A DNA stretch of 64,000 nucleotides from Luidia sarsii. Its lineage: Eukaryota; Echinodermata; Asteroidea; Paxillosida; Luidiidae. The notes below the pieces were generated by a model. That model was not told the DNA's origin and searched no databases. It saw only the letters and a program-made list of their open reading frames with translations. Where the stretch lies: contig OX465102.1 in assembly GCA_949987565.1 (NCBI GenBank), forward strand, positions 11,920,763-11,984,762. The letters are read 5' to 3'. Below are positions 1 through 10,491 of the stretch, piece after piece (the first letter of the stretch is position 1; each line of letters begins with the position of its first letter). The position numbers were made by a program, and so were the translations under genes.

Positions 1-243
1 CTTTTCAGAGATGACTACATGCTCCATTACAGATATGTATTTGCGTGTTTATTATAAATAATAACGAATCCAACTTTGACGGTCATTTTTCTCGTGGATG
101 GCGGGCCAGTACGCGTAATCTTGCACTGAGTTTGTTTACGTACGTCCGTCCATGTGACGTGACCAGCAAGTTTGACCATGGTTTTTCAAGCGTCCTGAAA
201 TTACAGTTTAGCGCCCGCTGTTGTCCGTCTTTAGGATATTTAT

Positions 244-443
244 GGCCGTTTCCGAAATGAAGGCTTGGGATCGGGCATAGGTTTCGGTCATATTTATCTC
301 ACTCGTTATATTAACAGGCATCTAAAAGCAAGCGTTTGGCCCCAGGTTCAAAATCGGAAACAAACCATAACCTGGATTTTCAGATTTTGCCTGACGGAGA
401 CGAAGCCTGAGCCCGAGCCTAAGCCTTCATTTTGAAAACGGCC
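244..443. mobile_element. 200-bp foldback MITE (GGCCGTTT ends)
   Basis: The start GGCCGTTTCCGAAATGAAGG is mirrored at the end by CCTTCATTTTGAAAACGGCC, giving imperfect terminal inverted repeats of about 30 bp. TAT flanks both sides and may be a target duplication. It has no coding capacity. A second, shorter family member sits near 31,756-31,957. Confidence 0.75.
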
Positions 444-1027
444 TATGTCTGTGAGCACTGCAGCTTTGAGCCCCAGTGGCACATACTGGTAACCGTGGTT
501 CGTTGCTCAGTGAGCCAAATTGGCAAGCACGAAAACGAAGTGGAATGTTTTTGTGTGTGTTTGATCCCAATTGGTGGAGAGAGTATCCATGAACGTCAAT
601 GTAATGTATGTAATGTAGACGGTGCTATTCGATGGCTCTTCAAAACCACACACACACCTACACACCTACCCCACACACTCCCGCTCACCTAAATAAAAAT
701 AGTGTCACCCCAACCCACCCATGTAGTACAGTGTATAGTAAGTTGTTTGCGGCTGGCAACTAGGGACTTTTCGTCCACATAGTCGACTAGGACGTGTAAC
801 GTCATTTTGAAGCAGTGCGCATGCGCCTCGACGGTCGGCACGTTCACCGCAGAAATCTAGAACGTGCACCCTGGTTTTCACATCGTCCTCAATCCACAGA
901 TTCCACACTCCTGCATGATAATCGACCGTTGCCTTACTGTTTGAATTGGCGGAAAATAAACGAAGTGGATCAAATCGGCGCTATTCTGCAAGAGTGCAGC
1001 GACAAACAGGTATAGTTTAAAACTAAA

Positions 1028-1225
1028 ACCATCCTCCCAACCCTCCCCACCCTCCCTATCCTTACCCCCTCCCCCATCCTCCCCAACCTCCTCATCCTCC
1101 CAACCCTCCCCACCCTCCCTATCCTTACCCCCTCCCCCATCCTCCCCAACCTCCTCATCCTCCCAACCCTCCCAACCCTCCCCACCCTCCCTATCCTGAC
1201 CCCTCCCCCATCCTCCCAAGCCTCC
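1028..1225. repeat. C-rich minisatellite, about 61-bp unit, three units
   Basis: Tandem copies of a pyrimidine-rich unit built from CCTCCCCA/CCCTCC blocks, with CTATCCT recurring about every 61-73 bp. It is strongly strand-asymmetric (C on this strand). The mirror arm has one unit fewer, which accounts for the 61-bp length difference between the arms. Confidence 0.85.
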
Positions 1226-1489
1226 CCTCGGCCTCTGCCACTTCGTTCTCTCGCAAAAAAGACACTTTTCAGAGCCGTGAGCACGAAGTGCGTGTTCGAG
1301 CCTGATACAGGGGTTCCTAACGGGTGAGGAGCATCATTTGAGGAGACCCCCCCAAAAAAAAAGATAACAAGTAATTAATTGAACCTCTGCACATAAAAAC
1401 AAATTTGGATAGGCTAGGAATATCCCGTACAGGAAACGAAAAAACAAACAAAATGTTTTTGTCCTGTTAAAGTTATCTTTGGCAATTTT

Positions 1490-1660
1490 CAAAATTGAAA
1501 ATAAGGCAAGAAAAATGTTGACTGGAATGGGATATGAACCCGAGACCTCTGGTTTGGCGTACCAGCGCTCTTCCCCTCTGAGCTATCCAGCCCTTAGAGG
1601 GTGGCCTTCCCAAATAGTCAACTAGTCTTTGCCGAGGGGGGCACCAGTCAGAAGCAATTC
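1490..1660 (-). mobile_element. tRNA-derived SINE copy
   Basis: Around the tRNA-like head, this copy shares with 38,640-38,790 the blocks TTGACTGGA, TGAACC-GAGACCT, CAGCCCTTAG, GGTGGCCTTCCCAAA and CTTTGCCGA in the same order and spacing. The two copies are clearly diverged, so the family is old relative to the palindrome. Confidence 0.6.
1520..1592 (-). repeat. tRNA-Gly(GCC)-like head of a SINE
   Basis: On the minus strand a 73-nt cloverleaf can be drawn: a 7-bp acceptor stem (GGCTGGA with TCCAGTC), a D-arm GCTC/GAGC, a perfect anticodon stem CTGGT/ACCAG with loop ACGCCAA (anticodon GCC), and a T-loop TTCATAT. Two T-stem pairs are broken and the base before the anticodon is C instead of U, so it is probably not a working tRNA. 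Flanking sequence is shared with the SINE at 38,640-38,790, so I read it as a tRNA-derived SINE head with polymerase III A and B boxes. Confidence 0.6.
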
Positions 1661-2830
1661 CACCATTTTTACTGCCGTATATCTCCAGGGATCATATCCC
1701 CGCTTTTATTCAAAATTAAGTTTTCCTTCTCCGACCCAAAAGTCACACCAATGCCTGAATTGTGCCAGGTTGGACTAACCTGTGCGCATAAATGATCACA
1801 CCGGTTTGATTTATTTTCACAGATATACTGCATATCATTCCCGAATGTTCAGAATTGTTTTGAAAATATTCTTCAAGAGCAAGTTTTTCATTAGTTGCAC
1901 CTGTTTGACTTGAATTGAAAAAAAAAAGCTACAACCACTTGGTGTGATCCCCGAACTGCTGTAGCCAGATTTACAACCATCTTGTGATGTTTGCGTCCGA
2001 AATTTCCCAGTCAGTTTTCCTTTATGTCCAACAAACAACGTCGGTCAACATATGGACTAATAACATCGGTGACTGCTAGGCTGCATTGGTCGTAACCAAT
2101 CACAAACATTCAACATTTCTGCTAAAAAACCCAGTACTTGGCGAGAGAAAGTGTCTGGTTCTATTTTTCTTTTTCAAGTTGGCCGGATGCATCACGCAAG
2201 CTAAGATAGGGTGGTGGGGTCACTTTTTGTAGGGTTTGTCTGAAACGGCGGCCGACCTCGATCGAGACACAACATGTTTACAAGTTTTCGTGCAAAGGCT
2301 CACCATAGCACGGCTGACAATTCCCACTGTGGTAGATACGGAAATTCGCCCATCAGAATCAATTTCCTGTCGGGAAGACGAGTGCGCGCGCGGCGGCCGG
2401 CGTTCCTCGCATGCGAGCCGCCCCTCGTCAACAGCCCTCGATGAACCCGAACTGGCGTAATGAGGCATCTACTCCAAAAGTCCTTTTCGAGTGAACGGCA
2501 TCGAAAGTCAAAACATTGTCAAAAATGCATGTCAAAATAAATTTTACCATTTTATTTTGCTATTTACGGAAAGCTTGCATATAAGAGACTCATCTGTCCG
2601 AGGGACATTTATTTGTCTATAAATATTGAAAATCTCGGAATTCGTAAGTGTGTCTGCAGGTACGCTGCACTCACTGTCGGCGCGCCGTGTGCATGACCTC
2701 AAACTTTACAGCCGTTTTTCTCGAAAGGTGGTTTCCGTGACTGCGGTTGTTAATGATTAAATGCTTCTGACAGGCAAATGAGTAAGGTGCCGGTGCGTTA
2801 AATGAAAGACCAGGTATCAATAGTCCTTTC
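1661..2830. other. Unassigned loop DNA
   Basis: Nothing recognisable. A GC-rich stretch at 2,236-2,460 is open on both strands, and on the plus strand it follows a splice-acceptor-like TTTTTGTAG. It matches no family I recognise and is more likely an open frame by composition. An ACTGACTGGGAAAT motif (read on the minus strand near 1,995-2,020) resembles sequence beside the SINE copies. Confidence 0.4.
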
Positions 2831-2867
2831 CAATGTTTACCAATCCGTTTGTTCGAAAATATTTTAG

Positions 2868-3197
2868 CAATTTCTTCTTCTTCTTCTTCTGCCTTTTCTT
2901 CTTCTTCTTCTTCTTCTTCTTCTTCTTTTGTTTTGTATTACAAAACATCTCTCATATATGTTTCGCTATTATACATATGATTTCTCTCCTATGTTTATTG
3001 TTTAATTTTGTTATATTCATTTATTTAGTTGATTATTTTCAAGTCTTACTTGTAAATATTGTTTATTTTGGTTTGTTTTGTTTCGGTTATTTTCAAAAGA
3101 TTGAAATAAAGTTCTCCTTTTGAAAAGTCAAAAAAGTCTTCTTCTTTTTCTTTTTCTTCTTCTTCTTCCTCTTCTTCGTCTTCTTCTTCTTCGTTCA
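2868..3197. repeat. Two TTC/CTT microsatellites
   Basis: Interrupted TTC trinucleotide runs occupy about 2,868-2,932 and 3,138-3,197, separated by T-rich sequence. The Phe/Leu- or Glu-rich open frames across them are composition artefacts, not genes. Confidence 0.9.
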
Positions 3198-4260
3198 TTG
3201 CGGATGGTGCGGAGAAGAAGGTTCTATTATTCATCTGTTCATCCTGTGCCCTTCAATCCAACCAGCCCTAAATCTCCTACACACCCTACTGACCCAACTT
3301 CTCCCTAATCTTCATCTCAACTTTGACCTGTACTGGACCCTGATCCCCAACGCCACGAGTTTGAACCGAGATGCTGTAAGACTTAGCAATTTTCTCATCG
3401 TCAGTCTGAAATACGTCATTTACCATTGTTATCGCTCTTCACTCTTTCCTGACCCTCTCATTATCTGGACTCATCGTATCAAATCCAAAATCATCATTGA
3501 ACACCATTTTCATCTCATGAATACTAGTCAAAATCTGTTTTACAAGAAATGGTATATTAATAATTCTACCAAATAACGTGGCTGATCTAAACTCTAATCT
3601 AATTTCCTCTTACAGTTTAAGTCCGGGCAGCTGCTCGCTTCGGCGAGACATGGGGTATCCCTCTGCTCCGTGACTTAATCTACCTTTCCTCTCTCTCCTA
3701 TCATTTCCTCTCTCTCCTATCCTTTCCTCCCTCTTCCATCTTTAAATTTGTACATTCTGTTTATTCTGTTCATACATGTATATTCATTATTTGTTTACTT
3801 CCATGTACTGTATGTTAATTCGTATCTTCTTCATTGAATGTTATCTATATCATTTAATGTTACACCTATTTTATGTTATCCCGCATCTATTTCATTTTAT
3901 GTTATCCCTATAACACTGAAAGTGTTTCCCTATATCATTGAATGTTTTCTCTTTCATTGAATGTTATCCCTATCATTTTTTTGAAATTTGAATCGTTATT
4001 TTTTCACATCATTGGATGTGACTCTTATCATCTATTGTCATTATCATCAATTATTGATTGTTTATCATTGAAAGCATTTGTTTCATCAAAGTCTTTCAAA
4101 TGTTCCTTTTCCTTCAATGAATGTTTTCGTTTCCATTCAGTAATATACCGTGTTTTTTGTTTTTCCAATTGTTTGATTGCTTTCCCCTTTTTTATTTTAT
4201 ATTATTTGTTCTTGTATAGATTTGTCAACTGTATTTTGTATTTCATTTGGAAAATAAAGT
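3198..4260. other. Pyrimidine-rich loop DNA with weak short repeats
   Basis: 3,660-3,740 is rich in CTCTCCTATCCTTTCC-like runs. 3,830-4,140 repeats a loose motif around CATTGAATGTTATCCCTAT. A GC-rich patch at 3,618-3,672 followed by a T-rich stretch resembles a LINE 3' untranslated region, but no reverse transcriptase frame is adjacent. No gene is seen. Confidence 0.4.
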
Positions 4261-4261
4261 T

Positions 4262-4758
4262 TTGGATGGGATTCAATGGGATGTGAGGGGCAGGGTAGGA
4301 TTGGATGGGATTCAATTGGATGGGAGGGGCGGGGTAGGATTGGATGGGATTCAATTGGATGGGAGGGGTGGGTAGGATTGGATGGGATTCAATGGGGTGG
4401 GAGGGGCGGGGTAAGATTGGATGGGATTCAATTGGATGGGAGGGGTGGGTAGGATTGGATGGGATTCAATGGGATGTGAGGGGCAGGGTAGGATTGGATG
4501 GGATTCAATGGGGTGGGAGGGGCGGGGTAGGATTGGATGGGATTCAATTGGATGGGAGGGGTGGGTAGGATTGGATGGGATTCAATGGGGTGGGAGGGGC
4601 GGGGTAGGATTGGATGGGATTCAATTGGATGGGAGGGGTGGGTAGGATTGGATGGGATTCAATGGGATGTGAGGGGCAGGGTAGGATTGGGTGGGATTCA
4701 ATTGGATGGGAGGGGCGGGGTAGGATTGGATGGGATTCAATTGGATGGGAGGGGTGGG
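4262..4758. repeat. G-rich minisatellite, 38-39-bp unit, about 13 units
   Basis: Tandem units begin GGATGGGATTCAAT and alternate between subtypes ending GGGAGGGGCGGGGTAGGATT and GGGAGGGGTGGGTAGGATT, with a few GGGATGTGAGGGGCAGGG variants. Subtypes interleave in a higher-order pattern. G runs of three to four bases recur regularly. The array ends exactly where the small inverted repeat's right arm begins. Confidence 0.95.
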
Positions 4759-4920
4759 AGAGGTTCAATTAATTACTTGTTATCTTTTTTTTGGGGGGGG
4801 GGTCTCCTCAAATGATGCTCCTCACCCGTTAGGAACCCCTGTATCAGGCTCGAACACGCACTTCGTGCTCACGGCTCTGAAAAGTGTCTTTTTTGCGAGA
4901 GAACGAAGTGGCAGAGGCCG

Positions 4921-5056
4921 AGGGGAGGCTTGGGAGGATGGGGGAGGGGTAAGGATAGGGAGGGTGGGGAGGGTTGGGAGGGTTGGGAGGATGAGGAGGT
5001 TGGGGAGGATGGGGGAGGGGGTAAGGATAGGGAGGGTGGGGAGGGTTGGGAGGATG
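4921..5056. repeat. G-rich minisatellite, two units (mirror of 1,028-1,225)
   Basis: Reverse complement of the C-rich minisatellite with one fewer unit (two AGGATAGGG cores against three on the other side). It shows that tandem copy number has changed since the two arms separated. Confidence 0.85.
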
Positions 5057-5642
5057 GTTTTAGTTTTAAACTATACCTGTTTGTCGCTGCACTCTTGCAG
5101 AATAGCGCCGATTTGATCCACTTCGTTTATTTTCCGCCAATTCAAACAGTAAGGCAACGGTCGATTATCATGCAGGAGTGTGGAATCTGTGGATTGAGGA
5201 CGATGTGAAAACCAGGGTGCACGTTCTAGATTTCTGCGGTGAACGTGCCGACCGTCGAGGCGCATGCGCACTGCTTCAAAATGACGTTACACGTCCTAGT
5301 CGACTATGTGGACGAAAAGTCCCTAGTTGCCAGCCGCAAACAACTTACTATACACTGTACTACATGGGTGGGTTGGGGTGACACTATTTTTATTTAGGTG
5401 AGCGGGAGTGTGTGGGGTAGGTGTGTAGGTGTGTGTGTGGTTTTGAAGAGCCATCGAATAGCACCGTCTACATTACATACATTACATTGACGTTCATGGA
5501 TACTCTCTCCACCAATTGGGATCAAACACACACAAAAACATTCCACTTCGTTTTCGTGCTTGCCAATTTGGCTCACTGAGCAACGAACCACGGTTACCAG
5601 TATGTGCCACTGGGGCTCAAAGCTGCAGTGCTCACAGACATA

Positions 5643-5842
5643 GGCCGTTTTCAAAATGAAGGCTTAGGCTCGGGCTCAGGCTTCGTCTCCGTCAGGCAAA
5701 ATCTGAAAATCCAGGTTATGGTTTGTTTCCGATTTTGAACCTGGGGCCAAACGCTTGCTTTTAGATGCCTGTTAATATAACGAGTGAGATAAATATGACC
5801 GAAACCTATGCCCGATCCCAAGCCTTCATTTCGGAAACGGCC
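5643..5842. mobile_element. Mirror copy of GGCCGTTT-end MITE
   Basis: Reverse complement of 244-443, carried along in the right arm of the small inverted repeat (coordinate sum 6,086). Same terminal inverted repeats. Confidence 0.75.
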
Positions 5843-6085
5843 ATAAATATCCTAAAGACGGACAACAGCGGGCGCTAAACTGTAATTTCAGGACGCTTGA
5901 AAAACCATGGTCAAACTTGCTGGTCACGTCACATGGACGGACGTACGTAAACAAACTCAGTGCAAGATTACGCGTACTGGCCCGCCATCCACGAGAAAAA
6001 TGACCGTCAAAGTTGGATTCGTTATTATTTATAATAAACACGCAAATACATATCTGTAATGGAGCATGTAGTCATCTCTGAAAAG

Positions 6086-6900
6086 CGCTTTTGATCTCAA
6101 TCACCATGGTTCCATCCCCCCAAAAAATCAAGCTTGAATCCAACATTCCGGGATTTCTCCATATGTTTGTGCACATTGTTTATCTACTTCCGCCCATGGT
6201 TTAGTATTTAGACGAGCACCGTCACCATTACAGTATCCTGACGTCGTTTTCCATTGGCGGTGTATATGGCTGTCGGTCTATAGACCTTTCTTTTGCCACG
6301 TCACAAGCCACGTGACAAACAAATCCGGCAGTGGCACGAACTTTGTATACATACAAAATACAAAATAATTTTTACAAGTTTCCATTTGTCCTGAATGATG
6401 TTCTGTGATTGAAAGTGGTATTAAGTTGATGTTGTTTTTGCAGAAGCGAACGATACAGAAGAGATTAATTCGGTACAAACAATTGTCCGTTTCCTTGAAT
6501 CCTAGGCCCATAGGCTTAGTATACAAATCAGCGTCTTGTTCCGTTCTGAAATTTAACCATCGGTTTGTCATTATATCTTTCTCTTGACAATCTGTCTAGT
6601 TGGTTGGCATATGAAGATGCCAAATTTGTGAAAGTTGAACATAGGAATACTTTTCGGTAATTTGGTCAATATCAAAAAGAACCGGGTGTCTCCTACCGTA
6701 CGTAGTTATGATAATCTGGAAACATTGCCAACGAAAGAGTTCCCATGCGTGGGTTTCTGGTCAATGTTTGTAAACAAAAGTAACGTCTATAGGATATTTA
6801 TGTATGTGGTAATGCTCGACGCCACAGGTTCAACAGCGCCCTCTCTGGTGATGGTGCCTGCCGATTGGTTGTTTTGGGGACGCGCGCGAGGTATGGTGTT
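6086..6900. other. Unassigned unique DNA between the two inverted repeats
   Basis: No recognisable gene, RNA or repeat. It begins at a small AAAAGCGCTTTT palindrome at the edge of the small inverted repeat. This segment has no partner inside the window because the mirror position lies beyond 64,000. Confidence 0.5.
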
Positions 6901-6902
6901 GC

Positions 6903-7154
6903 ATGGTGTTGTTGGACATTTCATCAGACGACGAAACCCAACAAACTCCGGAAGACAGTGCAGCAGAAGTTGATGAACCTAATCTCAGCTCATCGTATTC
7001 GTCGAAAAGACCTGTACAGTTTGGATATCTGGGTCAAGGTCATAGAGAGACTTCTTTCTACACGGAAGCCCAGCGCAACAACCTAGGCAGTCGTCCCGGA
7101 AGGAGTGCAGGGATGTCGGCAGCAAAGAGTCGTAACGACATCAGACTCGTATGA
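6903..7154 (+). other. Open frame of unknown status, acidic N-terminal part
   Basis: An 83-codon frame whose predicted N-terminal part is acidic and serine-rich (DISSDDETQQ, then a Ser cluster), followed by an Arg/Gly/Ser-rich part. It has no recognised domain. The outer visible end of the palindrome arm (7,128) falls within it. It could be an exon or chance. Confidence 0.2.
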
Positions 7155-7429
7155 GCCAGTACGTGTGTTGTACCCTGCTTGATTGAAATAATGTGGACCC
7201 CATCAAACCGAAAACCATCCCTTACCACCGATGTTTCCTCATGACGAATTATTTTCAACCTAAGATTAATCGATTTTGTGATCTGTACGAGATAAAATAT
7301 TGCACAAGAGAAACCTAATCCAATCATGTTGGATAATGGGACCGATGGGGTAGGGCACTGGACTGTTTTACATGTTTCTTCATGAAAAGTTCTTTCAAAT
7401 CTAGATTCTGCGAATGGGAGCTTTTTCTT

Positions 7430-7798
7430 TTAAAGGCCAATACAACATTGGGAAGATCGGAAAACATCGACGTCCACATATGTTCTTGTAATTTACACAG
7501 TTTGTATAGGTGGTCATGGTAGAAGAATCCACGTGTTGAAATCTTACGGTCCGGGATGCTGTCAGTACTAATAAATCTTCACTCAAACATCGACAAATAG
7601 ATTATTACTCGTGAGCGAGTAATAAACACACTACACAACGGTGCGTAAACCGTGACGGCCTTTTTGCATGTTTCTACTTTTTCAGTTCACCATTTGGGCT
7701 AAATTCTTCGCAGGATATTTCTTGGGGGAATGTTTGATGGTTTAACATACAAACTGTGGCAATCTTTTGACCTTCATCACATTGTATTTGGCCTTTAA
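7430..7798. mobile_element. About 370-bp MITE (TTAAAGGCC ends)
   Basis: The left end TTAAAGGCCAATACAACATT is mirrored by AATGTATTTGGCCTTTAA-type sequence at the right end, giving imperfect terminal inverted repeats of about 25 bp. A related element of similar length sits near 29,566-29,945. It also contains a short palindrome, ATTACTCGTGAGCGAGTAAT, near 7,602-7,621. Confidence 0.6.
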
Positions 7799-7845
7799 CA
7801 AACGATTCCATATAATATGTATTCAAGTAGCATGATTTTAATATA

Positions 7846-7965
7846 GGAAGGTTTGCGGTGAACACCATGTATCAGGTCTCTTAAAGGAAGAGGTATGGTT
7901 CTGAAAAGAACCTGAGGGTAACTCGACGTTTTCCAGTATGCTCTGGCCGTCATCAGGAGAATCAT
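7846..7965. repeat. Dispersed repeat end (GGAAGGTTTGCGGTG)
   Basis: About 65 bp (GGTTTGCGGTGAACACCATG through AGAGGTATGGTTCTGAAAAG) are shared in diverged form with 38,951-39,018 and its mirror near 32,095-32,160. They are followed here by CGACGTTTTCCAGTATGCTC and CGTCATCAGGAGA motifs, which look like part of a short dispersed element. No coding content. Confidence 0.5.
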
Positions 7966-8945
7966 TTAGTCTCATTTAGCATGATTTTGATGCAAACTTG
8001 GTACACAGCATGGTTCTTCTGATAATAATTATACAAAGGTATACAGAAAATGGATCTTGCTCGTTGTCGATTGATGTAAGTTGTTGGTTGGCGGATTAAT
8101 TAACCATGATCCGTTGCATGATCCATCGCGTGTCTTTTTATCTCAACCCTTCCCAATGATCACACAAAATGGAAAAACGTGATTTCATTGGAGCCAAATG
8201 TTTAAGATCCTTTACAGCTCTCAAAGCAGAAGAAGGAGTACTGTGGCTGATTTAAACATTGTAGAGTAAAGGAGAAGGACATACAATGGGAATTTTAAGG
8301 CTGCAGAACTGACAAAACACACTTCGTAAATGCTGTGTTGTCTATTGTAACTAAGGTGCCATTCAAAATGTTCAATGTTTTTAAATTTCGAAGAAAAAAA
8401 ATCGAAAAAGTGGGTGGCTGGGTCAAGGAAATGAATTGAAAATCGAAATCCACTTTTCATATTAAAATCCGGAAGAAAAATTTCTTTCTGCCTTGCCTTT
8501 TTTACATATCGTGCGCGCCGCTCCAGCCTTCCAAAACTTGTGTAAAAGGGGAGACCATCAGCTTCATCACGCCGTCACTAAAGTACATGTATCCTTCACC
8601 ATGCATAATCAATACTTCATCCATAATCAGCCATCATCTTGTCATACTGTGTTGCATTTTAATAGATTTGTACATGTATTTGAATATAATTATATCAAAT
8701 GTATGTACAATTTGATAACAAAAAACCTGTTTTTGTAATCAAATTAGGGGTGGGTTGGTGGATCAAACAATTTTGGAAAAAAATATAAATTTAAAAACAT
8801 TGACAGTTTTGAGTGGCCCCTAAGGGGACAAAGCTGCAAGAGTGTACTATAGTCAGGGATGAGTGGCGAAGTTCAAAGGTATAATATTATATTGAAACAC
8901 CGGTACGTAATACGTGTCGTGGCCGGATCGACGTCCTGTCTGGGT
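7966..8945. other. Unassigned AT-rich DNA
   Basis: No gene recognised. Small open frames at 8,221-8,460 (minus) and 8,493-8,738 (plus) have no family resemblance and are composition-biased. They are conserved between arms only because the whole arm is. Confidence 0.4.
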
Positions 8946-9440
8946 GAAGCACACAAAATCCATCCAAGATGGCTCCGCAGAGCTGATTATCATAAAGTGT
9001 GAACCCTCAACTTTTTTTTAATAGGGGCTCTTCGGATGCTAATTAACTGATACATTGTAGAATAAGTGAAGTTAAAGACAACCTGGGGGTTCACTCTTCA
9101 ATTTGGTATGTAATTTGGACCATATCCGACTTTAAATGTGGCCCTATTTGACTGAAGAAGCGGAGGGGTCCATCCCAAAATCCTTGCAGAAATTCAGCTT
9201 GAACGGCTACACACGTTGGCTTTTTTCTGTGGGTAATTAGCAAAAAGTCTAATCGGCTGAGGGCACTAAGATTGAAAAGAATTAATGGATGAAGGTCCAA
9301 CCTACAATTTTGAGTATAGCTGTAACTGAGAGACTTTTGGGTGTGGGATAATGGGCTTTGAAAGTGAGTGTTTTTGTACAGGTTTCTGCACCCGTCTCGA
9401 AAATGTTGTAGCGCCCTCTGTTGGCACAATATCACAATAG
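8946..9440. repeat. About 500-bp dispersed repeat, copy 1
   Basis: Starts GCACACAAAATCCATCCAAG and ends near GCGCCCTCTGTTGGCACAAT. The same order of blocks is found at 15,301-15,812, with a 5' part at 15,023-15,300. Shared inner motifs include CATCCCAAAATCCTTGCAGA and GAGACTTTTGGGTGTGGGAT. It encodes nothing recognisable. It is probably a non-autonomous transposon or SINE-like family. Confidence 0.75.
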
Positions 9441-9563
9441 GATAGCCGAGCACGACAAAGAGATGGTACAGACACTCGGTAAACTATTTTTAGGTCGCAC
9501 TCATATTGTTTTAATTCATTCAAAGAATTTCTACTACGTAGACCTAGGAGAATATTCAAGAAA

Positions 9564-10122
9564 ACCAACGGGAAATGGACGGGGGAAATGATAACGGAAA
9601 ATGGACGGGGGGAATAGCAAGGAAATTGGACGGGGGAATAGCAAGGAAATGGACATGGGAATAGCCAGGAAATTGGACGGGGTAATAGCAAGGAAATTGG
9701 AAGTGGCAATAGCAAGGTAATTGGAAGAGGTAACAAGGAAATTTGAAAGGGGGAAATAGCAAGGAAATGGACGGGGAATAGCAAGGAAATTGGACGGGAT
9801 AATAGCAAGGAAATTTGACGGGGAATAGCAAGGAAATTGGACAGGGAATAGCGATGAAATTGGACGGGGAATAGCAAGGAAATTGGACAGGGAATAGCGA
9901 TGAAATTGGACGGGGAAATACCAAGGAAACTGGAAGAGGGTAACACGGAAATTGGACGGGGGAAAACAATTAAATTGGACAGGGGAATAGCAAGGATATT
10001 GGAAGGGGAAATAGCAAGGACATTTGAACAAGGGAAGAGCAAGGCAATTTTAAGGGATAACAAGGAAATTGGGCGGGGGGGATAACAAGGAAAAAGGACC
10101 GGGGATAGCAGGGAAATTTGAC
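9564..10122. repeat. Minisatellite, about 22-bp unit (AATAGCAAGGAAATTGGACG)
   Basis: Roughly 25 tandem units of a degenerate 21-24-bp motif, AATAGCAAGGAAATTGGACG plus a variable G run. Because units are not multiples of three, all minus frames stay open and give long Pro/Phe/Ser/Ile-rich frames. I treat those as non-coding artefacts. Confidence 0.9.
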
Positions 10123-10491
10123 GGTAGCAAGGCTACAAGATAATGCACGGTCTTCAAAGAGTAAGGGGCAGATAGACGGTGGGAACAGGGTACAGGCTTT
10201 GTCATTATGTAGTTCGCATTACTCTAACGAAATCTCTAGGCCAAGGGTACGGTCGTCTTACACGAGGTCCCAGCATTTCAAGTTCGCAAAAACAGTGGTC
10301 GAATCGCAATGATTGGCGGCCCGCCTTCGAAAAGATGGCGGGTTGCGAGAACGCAAATTCGACCATTGAATTCCACGATTTTTCCCTCTCTATGAAAGTC
10401 GTATGTGAGTAGCACATACTTTAGGTAATTGTAGGTTGTTTTAACACCTAATCAGAAAAACCAACATTTGTCAGTTGGTTGCATTCCCCTT
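10123..10491. other. Unassigned DNA between minisatellite and LINE fragment
   Basis: No gene. Short open frames on both strands (for example 10,179-10,412) show no family signature. Confidence 0.35.

Larger units (their letters stand above)
1..1387 (+). repeat. Left arm of smaller inverted repeat
   Basis: Position 1 pairs with 6,085 and 1,381-1,387 pairs with 4,760-4,766 in reverse complement. The arm is 61 bp longer than its partner because its C-rich minisatellite has one extra unit. Open frames here and their mirror translations are identical between arms, but none resembles a known protein. The arm contains a 200-bp foldback MITE (244-443) and a minisatellite (about 1,028-1,225). It may extend left of the window. 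Confidence 0.95.
4760..6085 (-). repeat. Right arm of smaller inverted repeat
   Basis: Reverse complement of 1-1,387. Pairing ends at 6,085 simply because the window begins at the partner base, so the true outer limit is unknown. The two arms are almost identical apart from the minisatellite length, which indicates recent duplication or conversion. Loop DNA between the arms is 1,388-4,759. Confidence 0.95.

Noticed and set aside
970..1284. Arg/Gly- and Glu/Gly-rich frames over the C-rich array (also 4,730-5,208)
   Set aside because: Composition artefact of a tandem repeat, open in several frames.
1520..1592. A functional tRNA-Gly gene
   Set aside because: Broken T-stem pairs, C before the anticodon, and SINE body sequence attached.
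2833..3123. Phe-rich plus frame and Glu-rich minus frame around the TTC tracts
   Set aside because: Trinucleotide microsatellite translation.
4344..4815. Several Gly/Trp/Asp-rich frames over the G-rich minisatellite
   Set aside because: Same repeat read in different frames; no start context or domain.
1..6085. Reading the small inverted repeat as terminal repeats of an autonomous DNA transposon
   Set aside because: The loop has no transposase-like frame and the outer ends are not visible, so element status cannot be supported.
9302..10063. A 253-codon Pro/Phe/Ser-rich minus frame (and overlapping frames, with mirrors at 60,923-61,826)
   Set aside because: It is the translation of the 22-bp minisatellite. 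All three frames are open and the product is only the repeat.
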